From Hofstenia miamia (lineage: Eukaryota > Xenacoelomorpha > Acoela), in assembly GCA_004352715.1 (NCBI GenBank), contig SCFE01000082.1, positions 255,433 through 319,432 of the forward strand: DNA of 64,000 nucleotides, given 5' to 3'. The position numbers were made by a program, and so were the translations under genes. How positions within the stretch are numbered: position 1 is the first letter of the stretch; every line of letters starts with the position of its first letter. Below the pieces are notes generated by a model. The model made no database searches. It saw only the letters and a list, made by a program, of their open reading frames with translations, and was not told the DNA's origin. Of this stretch, positions 1 through 10,458 are shown one piece after another.

Positions 1-856
1 TGCATTATCATTTAAAAATAACTTTGTATGATGGATTTGTGCAATTAATATTTTACACAATCATCGTTTTGGAGTTTTGTTCCAAAATCAAAAGAATGAG
101 TTGTTTTACTATTCTTGTGTTTAGTGTAAATGTGTTCAAATCTATATATTGTGCAGGTCAAGTAAAACGATTTGTTCTTCTACTTTTAAAACGATTTCCA
201 TGAGAATTATCAAGATCAAAGGCATCACTTTTACTTAACCATGAAGTGTAGTTTATCCTTGTAGCATCATCGGTGCCTGCCACAGCATTTTCAGTTGTAA
301 TACACTGAGCTGCATTTCCTTAACAATTCTCAACTGTTCAAAATGACAAGCAAAGTATTGTAGCCTCACTAATAATTGCTGACTAAGTTTTCACTAGTAT
401 TATATAGAATATTGCCAATTTCCTTTATTACAAAAATTAATGCAATACTGGTATTCAGAATCGCTATAATATAAATACTATTTGTTTCACTCAAAACCCT
501 CTAAATTATTGCAGCCCCTTGCAAAGTAGTATGTCCTACGGCCCTAAATAGACCTTTAAAATATGGAAGCACCATAATAAAGATGAGCGTCTACTTTTTC
601 CATTTATTTGATAACTCGAAAGGCACACTTCAATGGGATTGTGTGGTCTATCTACATTAAATAGAAAATTAAAGATAAGTTGTTCTCCCATTGGCCTTAG
701 ATATCCTAATTACTTAAATATGAGGATTAGAGAAAATTTAAATTTATTGCAAGTTGGGATTTCCTATAACAATAATTAATATTTACAAGAATAAAAGTTA
801 TAGAATTCTGTACATAAGCCAAATGTTCAAGAAAGTTTCTATTTTACATAGTGCTT

Positions 857-1105
857 CTTAGGGGCATAGATCTTTAGAATTTTCGAGGGGGAAGCTCAAA
901 ATCGAAAATAATTTTTAAGCAAAGCATCCGCTCCACTGAAAAGATAAGTTTCGCATATACAACTGAAGCTTTTCATAAGTCATTGTCTAATTCAATTACT
1001 CGCTTAATTTAACTAAAATGGTCGAATTTTTTTATATTTCTATTTTCTTTGAGGAGAATCCCCCCTGTTCCTCCAGGATCTATGCCAGTACTGCGTCTTT
1101 CTAAT
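857..1105. repeat. Possible degenerate MITE with GC-rich inverted ends
   Basis: The left end reads GGCATAGATCTTTAGAA and then GAGGGGGAAGCTC. The reverse complement of 1050-1105 reads GGCATAGATCCTGGAGG and then GGGGGGATTCTCC. The match is imperfect and I found no clean target-site duplication. Confidence 0.3.
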
Positions 1106-1157
1106 AATTCATTTAGACAGGCAATAATAAATATAAGAAAATTAAGTTGATTTCAAT

Positions 1158-1183
1158 CATGACCTACTATAAAGTAGGTCATG
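1158..1183. other. Perfect 11-bp-arm hairpin
   Basis: CATGACCTACT, loop ATAA, then AGTAGGTCATG. It stands alone in AT-rich DNA upstream of the tektin exon. A cruciform or a small transposon scar are both possible. Confidence 0.6.
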
Positions 1184-1554
1184 TTTCAATTAAAAAATTC
1201 ATCAGCATTATATTGATTTTTTACTGAAATTTTGCAAAGTTTTATTCGAACTACTTAATTATTGGCACCTTTTTGGTAAATTTTCAATAAATAAATGATT
1301 TTCTCTATAAACGTTTTGTTTTTCCTTCACTGGGGTTGTTTTTAAACGATCATTCAAATTTTTACAGTACTGCTATTCCAACTAAATACCCTCAATGTAT
1401 ATTTAGTTTTTTTGAAAAATTGGAATCGGTTCAAAAGTTTTATAGTAATAGCATTAAATGTAGTACACATACCCAGTCATATTAGCAATAAGCGTTCTAC
1501 TGTATACTTACATTTTTAATTAGAGCAACAGTCAAACCATAATAATTGCTTTAG

Positions 1555-1777
1555 TCCTATCACGAGTGATGTCTGGGAAATATTCACAAGGCAAAATATT
1601 TCAGATTCTGAAAAACAAAGACACAATGCTGTTCACTTGAGGTCAATTGCAGAATCCTTATGCGAATCAACCAGAGAAGACATTCGTCACCAGTACAATG
1701 TAGTAAATGCAGCTTCGAGAAGGCGAATTAAGACGATACGGGATGCCAAGGCTAAATCTGAAGCTCAACTAAAACAT
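1555..1777 (+). CDS. Tektin, internal exon (partial gene)
   Basis: Tektins are coiled-coil filament proteins of the inner wall of axonemal doublet microtubules in cilia and sperm tails. The exon follows a TTGCTTTAG acceptor (AG at 1553-1554) and ends at a consensus GTAAGT donor (1778-1783). It carries one base of a split codon and then 74 sense codons, starting PITSDVWEIFTRQNISDSEK. It continues with a basic helical stretch containing RRRIKTIRDAKAKSEAQL. The W followed by F-T-x-x-N-I, then alternating acidic and basic heptads with a late R-I-x-x-x-x-D-A-K, is the tektin rod pattern. It ends in phase 0, matching the phase-0 terminal exon at 8108. Upstream exons are not visible and should lie before position 1. 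Confidence 0.85.
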
Positions 1778-2206
1778 GTAAGTTAAAATCTTGAAGATTC
1801 AAAATATTGCAGATACCAATCTGAAAAATTAACTCCCCCTCCCCTCCCCGTCACTATACAATTTTTGTTGTCGTGATGTATTTTCTTATATCGAGTTAGA
1901 GAAGAGGTAAATTAATGGTTTAGTTTTCTTTCAAAATTCATTTCTTAGTGTTGGGATTGAATTCATCTTTAAGACATTCTACATCTGCTCTTGTTTGCTT
2001 AGACGCAAAAAATTTTCAAGTTAATTGTGTGGGATCAAAATAGGATTGGTCCCAATCCCCATTTGTTTCCATTGCATTTGGTTTCATTATCATCCAGAGG
2101 CACAACTAACGTCAGATTTTAGAGGGGGCAAATTATTTTGGTTCAACTTATTGTGATGCTATGCTGGCGATTTTGACCGAGCCTTTGATGGTAATCTTTA
2201 AATGCA

Positions 2207-2446
2207 ATGAGTCCTTCATTTAAAACTAATTCAAGAAAAGAAAAATATATGCTTAATTATAATATTTATATTATAATTAAAAATAAGCGCATTTTTCAAA
2301 ACTAATTTTGAAAAAATATTTCCAAAAATGAATCCTTCATTTAGTACTAATTCAAGGAAAGAAAAATATGTGCTTAATTATAATAATTATATTATGATTA
2401 TAAATAAGTGCATTTTTCAAAACTAATTTTGAAAAAAATACATCAA
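2207..2446. repeat. Two-unit tandem repeat of about 120 bp
   Basis: Both units run from ATGA(G/A)TCCTTCATTTA through AAGAAAAATAT(A/G)TGCTTAATTATAAT to CATTTTTCAAAACTAATTTTG. Each contains a near-palindrome (TTAATTATAATAT in the first unit with its reverse complement 2 bp later). The units differ by scattered substitutions, so this is an old tandem duplication. Confidence 0.8.
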
Positions 2447-4370
2447 AAAATGGGGAAAAGATTAATAAGTTTTCTAAATACTACTTCTTACTGTTGCAAA
2501 CATTATCCAGTTTCACCTCTATGAACTGCAGGATTGTCATTATTCACAAGCATAATGAAGCTCTATAATTTAAAAACATAGACTTAGGGGTAAATATTAA
2601 CAAAATGCTTTTTTATTTCAGAATAACACATTTCTATGTATTGATCAACAAAACAAGTGAATATATTTGCTCGAATAACTCGACAAGATGCCAAAAATGT
2701 CTTTTGAAACAGAAATACAAACGTAGAACTAAAACATTAGCAATCGATACATGTAAAATAAGGATCATTATTCTCTTCATTACACATATATTCAGCAAAA
2801 TATACTAAACATCCTGCACAAGCATCCTCATTTTCACTTCTTATGGATAATCATTGTGGTTAAACTTGCTGCAAATATTTGTTCCAGTCAAATACCCACC
2901 TGGTAGGTCTACATCCTTATTTCCTCACCTCTTATTCGCATTAGATTTGCCCTGTCACTCATTTACTAAGGCGATCACACTATTACCGAGCGCTCTGTTA
3001 ATTATTTGTATTCCAATGACGAGGCTGAACCCGGAATTCCTTTCAAGGGTTCTTCAGGATTTCGAGCATCAATTCCGAAACTGTAGATCTGGATCGTGGA
3101 AATTCCTTCATATGCAAGACTGGAAACAATTCCTTTCGTTTGTAAGCCTGTTGAACGGTACTCACCACGCCAATACACTAGTGTCTTTCGACACTCCTTC
3201 TTCATAGAATAAAGAACGCGACATCAAGATATTGACGAAAATTAGTGCTATTTGCTGGTAAATAGTAATAAAAACGTGATGCAGTCGGACCAACCTGACA
3301 ACATTGTAAAATATATGTGAAGCTAATTAACCTCCTATCAACAACTTTCATCCTAGGGAGCACTTCACAATTTTAAGAAAAACTGGTTTTCAAACCAGTC
3401 TTCAAACTACGCTTTTTAAACCTTGTTTTGTTCTCAAATATGAATTAGGAATTTTAAGTTTACTGAAATACTGTCTCATACTTTTTGACCAGCTTGCATT
3501 TTCTATATAACTAAAAAACGAATTGTTAATAGTTACCCAAGACTTAATAGTTATCTGTAGTGGTAATTGTTCGCTCAATTTACGGCTTATATTGAAACGG
3601 TTTTATTTTCAGCTTAGAAAAGATTTATTCTAAAAAATTTAGAAGGGGCATGTGCCCCCTTTCGTTGTACCCCAGTTATCATTCCATGCAAATCCAAAAA
3701 TATTCTTGTCTCGCGGAATATGGTCAACTTTTTCGAAAATGGCCAAAGTCATGAGTCATATTCTAAAATTCACAGTTTCTTCATAAATGGAACATTGAAA
3801 TATTTAGACCCAGGTCTCATTTACAAGGAAATGGGTGGGTGACTTCTTAAAGTTCACACTCAAATGCAGCCAAAAATACAATGTAATTGTGGTTACTTAC
3901 ATTTCTTAAATTAAAATTAGTAAGAACAGCTCAAATTTAATTTCAATTTAACAAGAACAATTATAGAAGAAATCATAACAAAAGTAAATGTGAGCCTTAC
4001 TTGGCTGACCTTGCACTTTCTTGACAAGTTCAAAGTTAACTGTACCTGCACCCTCAATACGGAAAATCTATTAACTTCAATATCAGGCAAATATAATTTG
4101 TAGTATTTTTCGAAACTGTAACTTTCTCGAAAATGTATGAAGTGTGACCAGAACCATATTTAACAATAATTATAAAAATATGATTTGAATGTGATATTCA
4201 ATTTTTGTACAAATGATAATTTATTGGCAAATAATACTACAAAAAAAATGATTATAAGAACAGTTCTGAAAATTCAGTTTTTTAATTCAGGTAAATGAAT
4301 TTACTAACGTGCTACTTTTCGAATTTTTGAACCATTCCACGCGCCAAATCGAGCATCATTGCGGCTCTAG

Positions 4371-5706
4371 TGTAGCATAATCTCCGATAAAAAGACTTGA
4401 CTCAACAAAAAGCAGAAGAAAAAATAATCATAAAACTCAATCAAGAAACTCTAATCATTTTATCAGAAATTAGCTTCGAACAATTTGCCAAAACTGTGAA
4501 AGCAAATATCGGTCGCAACACTTTTGACAAAATGCAAGTGGACATTAAGCTCCGCATTGATTTTGGCTTGAATAACCGGTTCACGCAGAAGAAAGATTAC
4601 GTGGACATAAAAATTCGAATTGCGACCGGTACTTGCTTGATCGGTAAACATATTTATTAGATTTTTATATAAATACGAACTAAGCACTGTAAGAGTGATG
4701 GAAATTTACCATTTAGTGGTTTAGTCTTGTTTTATCGGTTAAATCATTTATTAAACGATGAGAAGCTAAGCAAGCTTTGTGTGCAGTGATCGAAGGCTGT
4801 GTGCGAGGGGAACTTAATTGGATTTTACGCCTCGATAGCTACATGCAACTAGGTTACGGCTAGGTGTAGGGTTGTTTTCTCTATTGCTTAGCTCTCTACC
4901 GATCGTTCGTGTGACATGTAGTAACAAATACTTGAAAGGCGAGAGGCCCCCGTAGGAATGATTGTGATATTAATTAGTAACATTATTTTAGATCCAAATT
5001 TTTGACTGATAAGAGACCGTGTCGTTTATATTTTTATTTACATGTAGGTTAGGAGCTGCCTTAGTTTGTAGAGGCCTTTTTAATTCGTTTGCAGCTAATG
5101 TTGTGTTGTGTATACATGTCCGCCCTAATTGCGATATATGTTTATAATTATATAATTTTACTATATGTAGGAAACTGCCTTAATTGTTTATTAACCATAT
5201 TTAATTACTTTCTACTACTTGTTGGCACTTAGTATCAGGTTGCGAACTCACTATATTTACACACCGAATTTACACGAATTGAGAATGAGAACTAAGTCGA
5301 TTAGTGGCTATTAGTGGCTGGTATCTATTACACCATAAGTAAGGCACACATAATAAAACTCTGTCAGGGAGGCTGAGCTGAGTAGCAGCGGATGGAATGG
5401 CGGACTTGGTTGGAATGGAATTACACCGTTGGGAAATCTGCGAACTGTCTTTAAGATTCTGCTTCGAGCAAGCGTGCCCAGCTTGCTCTCTCTGGATATG
5501 ATCGGGAATGCTACCTAAATACTAGCAATGAATAATTGTGTTAACCCTAGAGTTCTAATTAAGTTATATCTCTGTTATTACAATAACAACAATAGAAAAA
5601 AGAGAGTGAAAGTACTCATTACCCCGCTTGATGGAATCTGCCGGTAGTCGTATCTAAATTATACCACATTATCAGGCTCATCCGCGGCCTGGGTGATGAT
5701 GTAACA
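4371..5706. mobile_element. Candidate solo LTR (TGT...ACA, CTAG target duplication)
   Basis: This 1.3-kb block is visibly less AT-rich than its flanks. It begins TGTAGCATAATC right after CTAG (4367-4370) and ends GATGATGTAACA right before CTAG (5707-5710). That gives the TG...CA ends and 4-bp target duplication expected of an LTR. An AATAAA lies near 5351. A short open frame at 4397-4660 (87 codons) is unrecognised. The TSD is short and palindromic, and no second LTR or internal pol sequence is visible, so this is inference from boundaries and composition. Confidence 0.4.
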
Positions 5707-6970
5707 CTAGTCATAAAATATGTAGGGTATCTGAAATCTCCAAACATAGTAATTAAAATTGAACATAAATTTTATTTCATTTAAAAGAACTGAAATTAAT
5801 TGTTACAAATGCTTGCAGAAAAAATAGAGTTTTGCAATGCATTTTGGTTTTTCGATTCGAAACCAGATTATTGCATTTTATCACCGTTTGTCCTATCGGC
5901 TTAAGTGATACTTTTAAGAGTTGATAGTCAGCTGAAAATGATATGAGATATCAAAACGTTATTTTCAAAGAAACATTTGCGTTGCTAATAACCCTTGGTC
6001 AACAGCATTTGTTAACAAGAAGCTCTGGTAGGGTAATTCTATGAAATATAATGGTTTAATTTTCTAGAGATTTTAAACTAAATAAATTTCCTATTTAAAC
6101 AAGAAATTCCTAATGAAGAAATACCAAAATTTAGACATAACTGACACAATTTGTTAGTAGATGCATTCCATTAAACATGTGAAAGATGGATATGGGTCAA
6201 TGAGATGAACAACGAGATGTTATGGGAGGTTTTCCCCATTTAATCGATTGAATTAAGTATATTACTTTCCATTCATGTTGAAAGTTAGTAGTTAAAATGG
6301 AAGGAATGGGACAAGTTAGCGGCCATTATTAAGCATCATTCCAGTTAATGTAAGGTCAATTTTCGACATAGTCCAATTCATAATGGGAAAGTAAATACAC
6401 TTTTGCAAACCCTATTGTTACCCAATTTCGTCTTGCTAATAACTTAAATACCGGTACATCATCATATTTTGAAATTAAGATAAATGAGACAAGGCAATCT
6501 ATGCATTGAAAACTATATATTTTGATTGCGCTAATGTTGACGGATGCCGACATTTTTATTCAATTGAATAAACGACTAAACTGAATGAAAGAAAACACAA
6601 ATCATCGTCTGAATAAACATTGGAAAGGAGTCAATATATACATATGGATAAAATCACTTTTGACTAAAAATTTAAGTAGTAGTAGGAGTTGTGTCAGAAG
6701 AAAATGCAGTTAGCGAAATAAACAAAGAATATGCAAATTAATAAAAGAACCATTCAAGTGAAATTGCAAATGATGGATTGATATTTTAGAATAATGCCCT
6801 CCTTAAAATAATTTATATAATAAAAAGTATTAAATATTAAATAGATTAGTTTATAAACCATCGAAAAGGATTAAATTTCACTTTTTTTCGAACAATATCA
6901 CAAAATTAATATCTATTTTTTAAGTGGTTTAACTATAAACAACTTGACATATTTTCAAAAATCCTGTTAA

Positions 6971-7454
6971 CCTTAAACAGCCTGGCGCATTTTTAAAGAA
7001 TTTTTTCCAAGCCTATTAGTAAATTTGAAAATTTTGGGGTCTACTGGGAACATGCTTTAATGCAATGTTTCTGCTAAAGCGTGTTGCTGTGGCTATTGAA
7101 AAGATTAACAACTTTACTTCAAAAATTTCCAATTATTAATAAAGATATAAATCCTCTCATTTCTAATGTTCATGTATTTATAAGGCTTTGATCCCATGAA
7201 AACAATAGATAACTTTGACGGTTTCTTGATGTGCGCACAAAATATCCCAAACCCATTGAGGCGTGCCATGCGCCAAGTCAGATATCGCGGAGCCGAAGGG
7301 ACAGAGCTGGGTCGCGGAGTTAGAGCGAAAAAGAAAGAGGAGACTCTCCTCTATCATATGGTGCTTTCAGCTTTAATACCGTTTGAGCTATAAGCGTTTA
7401 AAGAATATTTATTGGATTATGAATTTGTTTCAAAAAGCCTCAGGCTGTTTAAGG
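6971..7454. mobile_element. piggyBac-like MITE, TTAA target duplication
   Basis: A 484-bp element with 14-bp perfect terminal inverted repeats, CCTTAAACAGCCTG, flanked on both sides by TTAA (6967-6970 and 7455-7458). TTAA duplication with TIRs starting CC is characteristic of piggyBac elements. The interior is GC-richer than its surroundings (about 7255-7340), and a 65-codon open frame at 7196-7393 has no transposase features. It is therefore a non-autonomous derivative, lying inside the tektin intron. Confidence 0.8.
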
Positions 7455-8107
7455 TTAAAGGATTTTTTGATTGTTTATAAAGTCAAATAATGTCCTTTAT
7501 TGTTAATTTTAATTTCTCTCTATTATGAAAATCTCCCTATTATGAAAAATTTATTAAACATGATTTTTTTACATCTAGTACACTAACTGTAATTAAAGAT
7601 GATAATTTCTCTCGATGTTCAAACGTCAAGAGCCGATGATAATTTGACTTACAACACAGTTCAGCCGATAGATATTTTTGCCATAATCTGGCAACTGGAT
7701 TAAGCTATCGACGTTATACCTGAGTTAATAATTACAACTCTATGCAAAATATGCAACTCTGAAGCAATGAAAAAACAACGAAAAATGCAATAATGAATAT
7801 GTATACATGCATATATAAAAAATTCAAAAAATTAAAAAAATCTCATTTTCTAGTTCGGGTACATGCAGTTATCTGACGCGTAATTTTAAATTTGTCATTC
7901 AACTCTTCATGAGCTTTCCCTTACCCGGCTTTGTGCCTATTCGATTCGGCTCTCTCGTCTATGTACAATAAATCACCGTAACCTATGGATCATTAATAAC
8001 ACATATAGGAGTAAAGCTATCTTTAAATTTTAGCAATTATTCTCAGATATGTTGACTTAATATTAATAGTTATATGAAATATTTTATTTCAGAAGAATCC
8101 TATTTAG

Positions 8108-8470
8108 ATGATAGAGGAACTAACAGAACTCCGCAAAACCGCAGACGACATCAAGGAGGCCATTGAAGCTAAAAGAAAAAACTTAATTGTTGCAGAAACA
8201 CGTCTACAAGAAAGAAAAAACAGACCAAATGTCGAAAACTGCATCGATGTGGCAACCATCGCGCTTTCCTCAGAAATTGTACAACTAAGACAATGTATAT
8301 CCCAACTGCAGATTCATTTACAAAAAATAGAGGATCAGATAAAAGCTACTACTAGACTGCAGCTACTATTTGAACAAGACATCAGTTCGAAAGTAAAAAG
8401 CTTAGAGATAGATGAGGAAATGGGAGTACCCATCAGAGAAAATTTAGAATTTTCATCAAAAAGACTTTAG
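8108..8470 (+). CDS. Tektin, terminal exon with variant signature nonapeptide
   Basis: This exon codes for the C-terminal 120 residues of the tektin begun at 1555, ending in TAG at 8468-8470. It has heptad-rich coiled coil, a nonapeptide RPNVENCID (exon residues 39-47), a second coil and the tail segment LFEQDISSKVKSLEID. The canonical tektin nonapeptide is RPNVELCRD, so this copy differs at two positions. I place the acceptor at CCTATTTAG (AG 8106-8107), which gives phase 0 and joins the previous exon without a stop. Using the nearer TTTCAG (8091-8092) would bring an in-frame TAG at 8105-8107. The ATG at 8108 is therefore an internal methionine, not a start. AATAAA sites follow near 8560 and 8649. 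Which tektin paralogue it is cannot be settled from two exons. Confidence 0.9.
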   Translation: MIEELTELRKTADDIKEAIEAKRKNLIVAETRLQERKNRPNVENCIDVATIALSSEIVQLRQCISQLQIHLQKIEDQIKATTRLQLLFEQDISSKVKSLEIDEEMGVPIRENLEFSSKRL

Positions 8471-9657
8471 GAGGATGTTGTCAATAGATAGTTAGATTAT
8501 CTCAATTTAGTATCAGTTAATTGAATTTAATGAAAAAATTGTGTAGTGTAAAAATGCAAATAAATCTAGTTTAGTACATTTTTTAGAAACTTTCGCATAT
8601 ACTGTACTATGATTTTATTATGCACCAAAATTACTAAGAAAAATTTCAATAAAAATATGCAAAATTTATAAGTTTATTTTGCATTAGTTTTAACTGCCAC
8701 AATTTTGCTCAATTGAAACCATTATTTTTCTTAAACATACTATTTATAAAGATCCTAACACATACAGTAATTTCAAAGACTGCCTTAATTGAAAATTGCC
8801 TTGATATTTTCAATTTCCGTAATAATAAGTAACAATGAAGTACTTACTCTGAATAAAGAGGAGCAATAATATATTTTGAAAAGGTAGTGCATAAATAAGT
8901 GTCACTGACTAAATTCATAATATGAGTTTATTGTTTACTTGAGGATGTATCATGACTATGATACTGCAAGTAACGTGATTTGATGAAATCGCCTTAAAAA
9001 CAAATTTTATCAACAACACTTTAGTACATCAGGTGGGGGTGGATCTATCAAAAAATGGGCGTTGAAAACTTCGGTTTGGTTTGGACTGAGTTGGGCAAGT
9101 TTTTGATGAAAATGGTTTGGGTAGGGTTGGGTCAGAAAAATATGACACACTTGCAGTTCTTTATTACATTAATACAATTTAGTGTATCAATGCTTTAGAA
9201 ATGCAATTGTCTAAATATCCAAAAATTGATAAACAAATTTTGATTGATGTACATTTACATAAAATCGGAATATGGAGTTTCCGTGTAGAGCGCGGTATGC
9301 CTAAAATCAATAATTTGAATATAAAAATCTGCATATAGAAATGCTCAATTGAAACCATTATTTTTCTTAAACGTACTATCTATAAAGATCCTAACATGAA
9401 ATTTCAACTTGTTACAGAAAAATTTTAACCATAAAAATGCCTTTTCAGATAGAAAGAAACTAAGAAAATCATCAGACTCTTAAAACAGATAATTGTCACA
9501 ACGTTTGAAAATCATGAGTTGTAGTGAACAAAAATTACCTGTTTTGAGAATATTTTCCTAGGTTGACAATTACCTGCTGTAAGAAAATTATTAATTCTTA
9601 AATTGTTGTTTGTCCATTTTGAAATAAAAGTTATTTAGTTACTAACAAGAAAGTATT
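8471..9657. other. Tektin 3' flank and dispersed repeat
   Basis: This is 3' UTR and downstream sequence of the tektin gene, followed by one copy of the 558-bp repeat (8780-9337) bracketed by a 55-bp direct duplication. I see no coding sequence. Confidence 0.6.
8780..9337. repeat. 558-bp dispersed repeat, copy 1
   Basis: It is nearly identical to 12752-13309, in direct orientation and of equal length. It contains a G-rich, T-interrupted stretch (CAGGTGGGGGTGGATC... GGGTAGGGTTGGGTCAG). It is bracketed by two copies of a 55-bp sequence (8706-8760 and 9342-9396, two mismatches) that is absent around the other copy. There is no coding potential. Confidence 0.85.
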
Positions 9658-9661
9658 TTAA

Positions 9662-10458
9662 CTCTAAACTTACTGAGTTACAAAATGTCAATAACGCACT
9701 GAGGGGCGATTCAGCCCCCTTTTTGTTTCGAAACTATTAAAGATGAGTAATGAGCTTTGGCACAGTGAAACATACAATTTCGAACTACATCATTGCCAAT
9801 TTTCAAAAAAATATATTCTTTGGTTGTGATTTTATATAGAAAATGAAGTTGTGACGTCAAATATTTTTGGAAAAAATAAAGGTGAAAAAAACATACGTGA
9901 ATTGAGCATTTAAAATAGAAGGAAGCAGTTTATTTAGCTCATATTCTTTTTAGTTATTATCAAAGATTTACTCTAACAGGAAACAAAAAAACGTTCAAAG
10001 TCAGCCAGTATTACGTAATCACGGGAGCCATTTTTGTAATGCTTAATAAACTGAAATTTGTAAAAATGAATGAATAAATTAGCAATAAAGTCAATGAATA
10101 ATGTTTATTTATGTTTCAAATATCAAATACGCAACATAATATATATTAAGGTCACTTTCAATGTCAGCGTTGAAAAAAATTATAAAATAAAAAATTAAAA
10201 AAATTGCATAGCGAACAAACCACCTCGCCTAACGCCAAGGGTTGCCATTTTTCAGCCTGGGTTCAGCATCAATGCCTGACCTTTAACAATGATGACTCAA
10301 TCAAATTAATTGCATAAATATATCTATATCTATCAAAATAGTGACTATGTTAAATGCATATTGCACCAAAAAACTTTGGAAGTCAGAACTAATAATAATC
10401 TAAAAAACTAATTTCAAGCAATGTTATTAACAAAAAACGCCCCTCAGTGCGTTTAGTG
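9662..10458. mobile_element. Second TTAA-bounded element (piggyBac-like)
   Basis: Bounded by TTAA at 9658-9661 and 10459-10462. The left end reads CTCTAAACTTACTGAG and the reverse-complemented right end reads CACTAAACGCACTGAGGGGCG. A perfect copy of ACGCACTGAGGGGCG also lies 30 bp inside the left end (9692-9706), as if the left terminus were duplicated or nested. No transposase frame remains. Confidence 0.5.

Larger units (their letters stand above)
1778..8107 (+). other. Tektin intron
   Basis: A 6.3-kb intron bounded by the GTAAGT donor and the TTTAG acceptor. It contains a diverged tandem repeat (2207-2446), a candidate solo LTR (4371-5706) and a piggyBac-like MITE (6971-7454). The remainder is AT-rich with no recognisable coding sequence. 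Confidence 0.75.

Noticed and set aside
158-304. Minus-strand stretch of about 47 codons with protein-like composition after a CAG
   Set aside because: It is short, has no family match and lies in what should be tektin intron. It could be a 3' terminal exon of another gene, but I cannot support that.
2854-3207. 117-codon frame on + and 67-codon frame on - over a slightly GC-richer patch
   Set aside because: Neither has recognisable domains, and the patch lies in the tektin intron. It is probably repeat-derived.
4397-4660. 87-codon frame inside the candidate LTR
   Set aside because: No similarity recognised, and the opposite strand is equally open.
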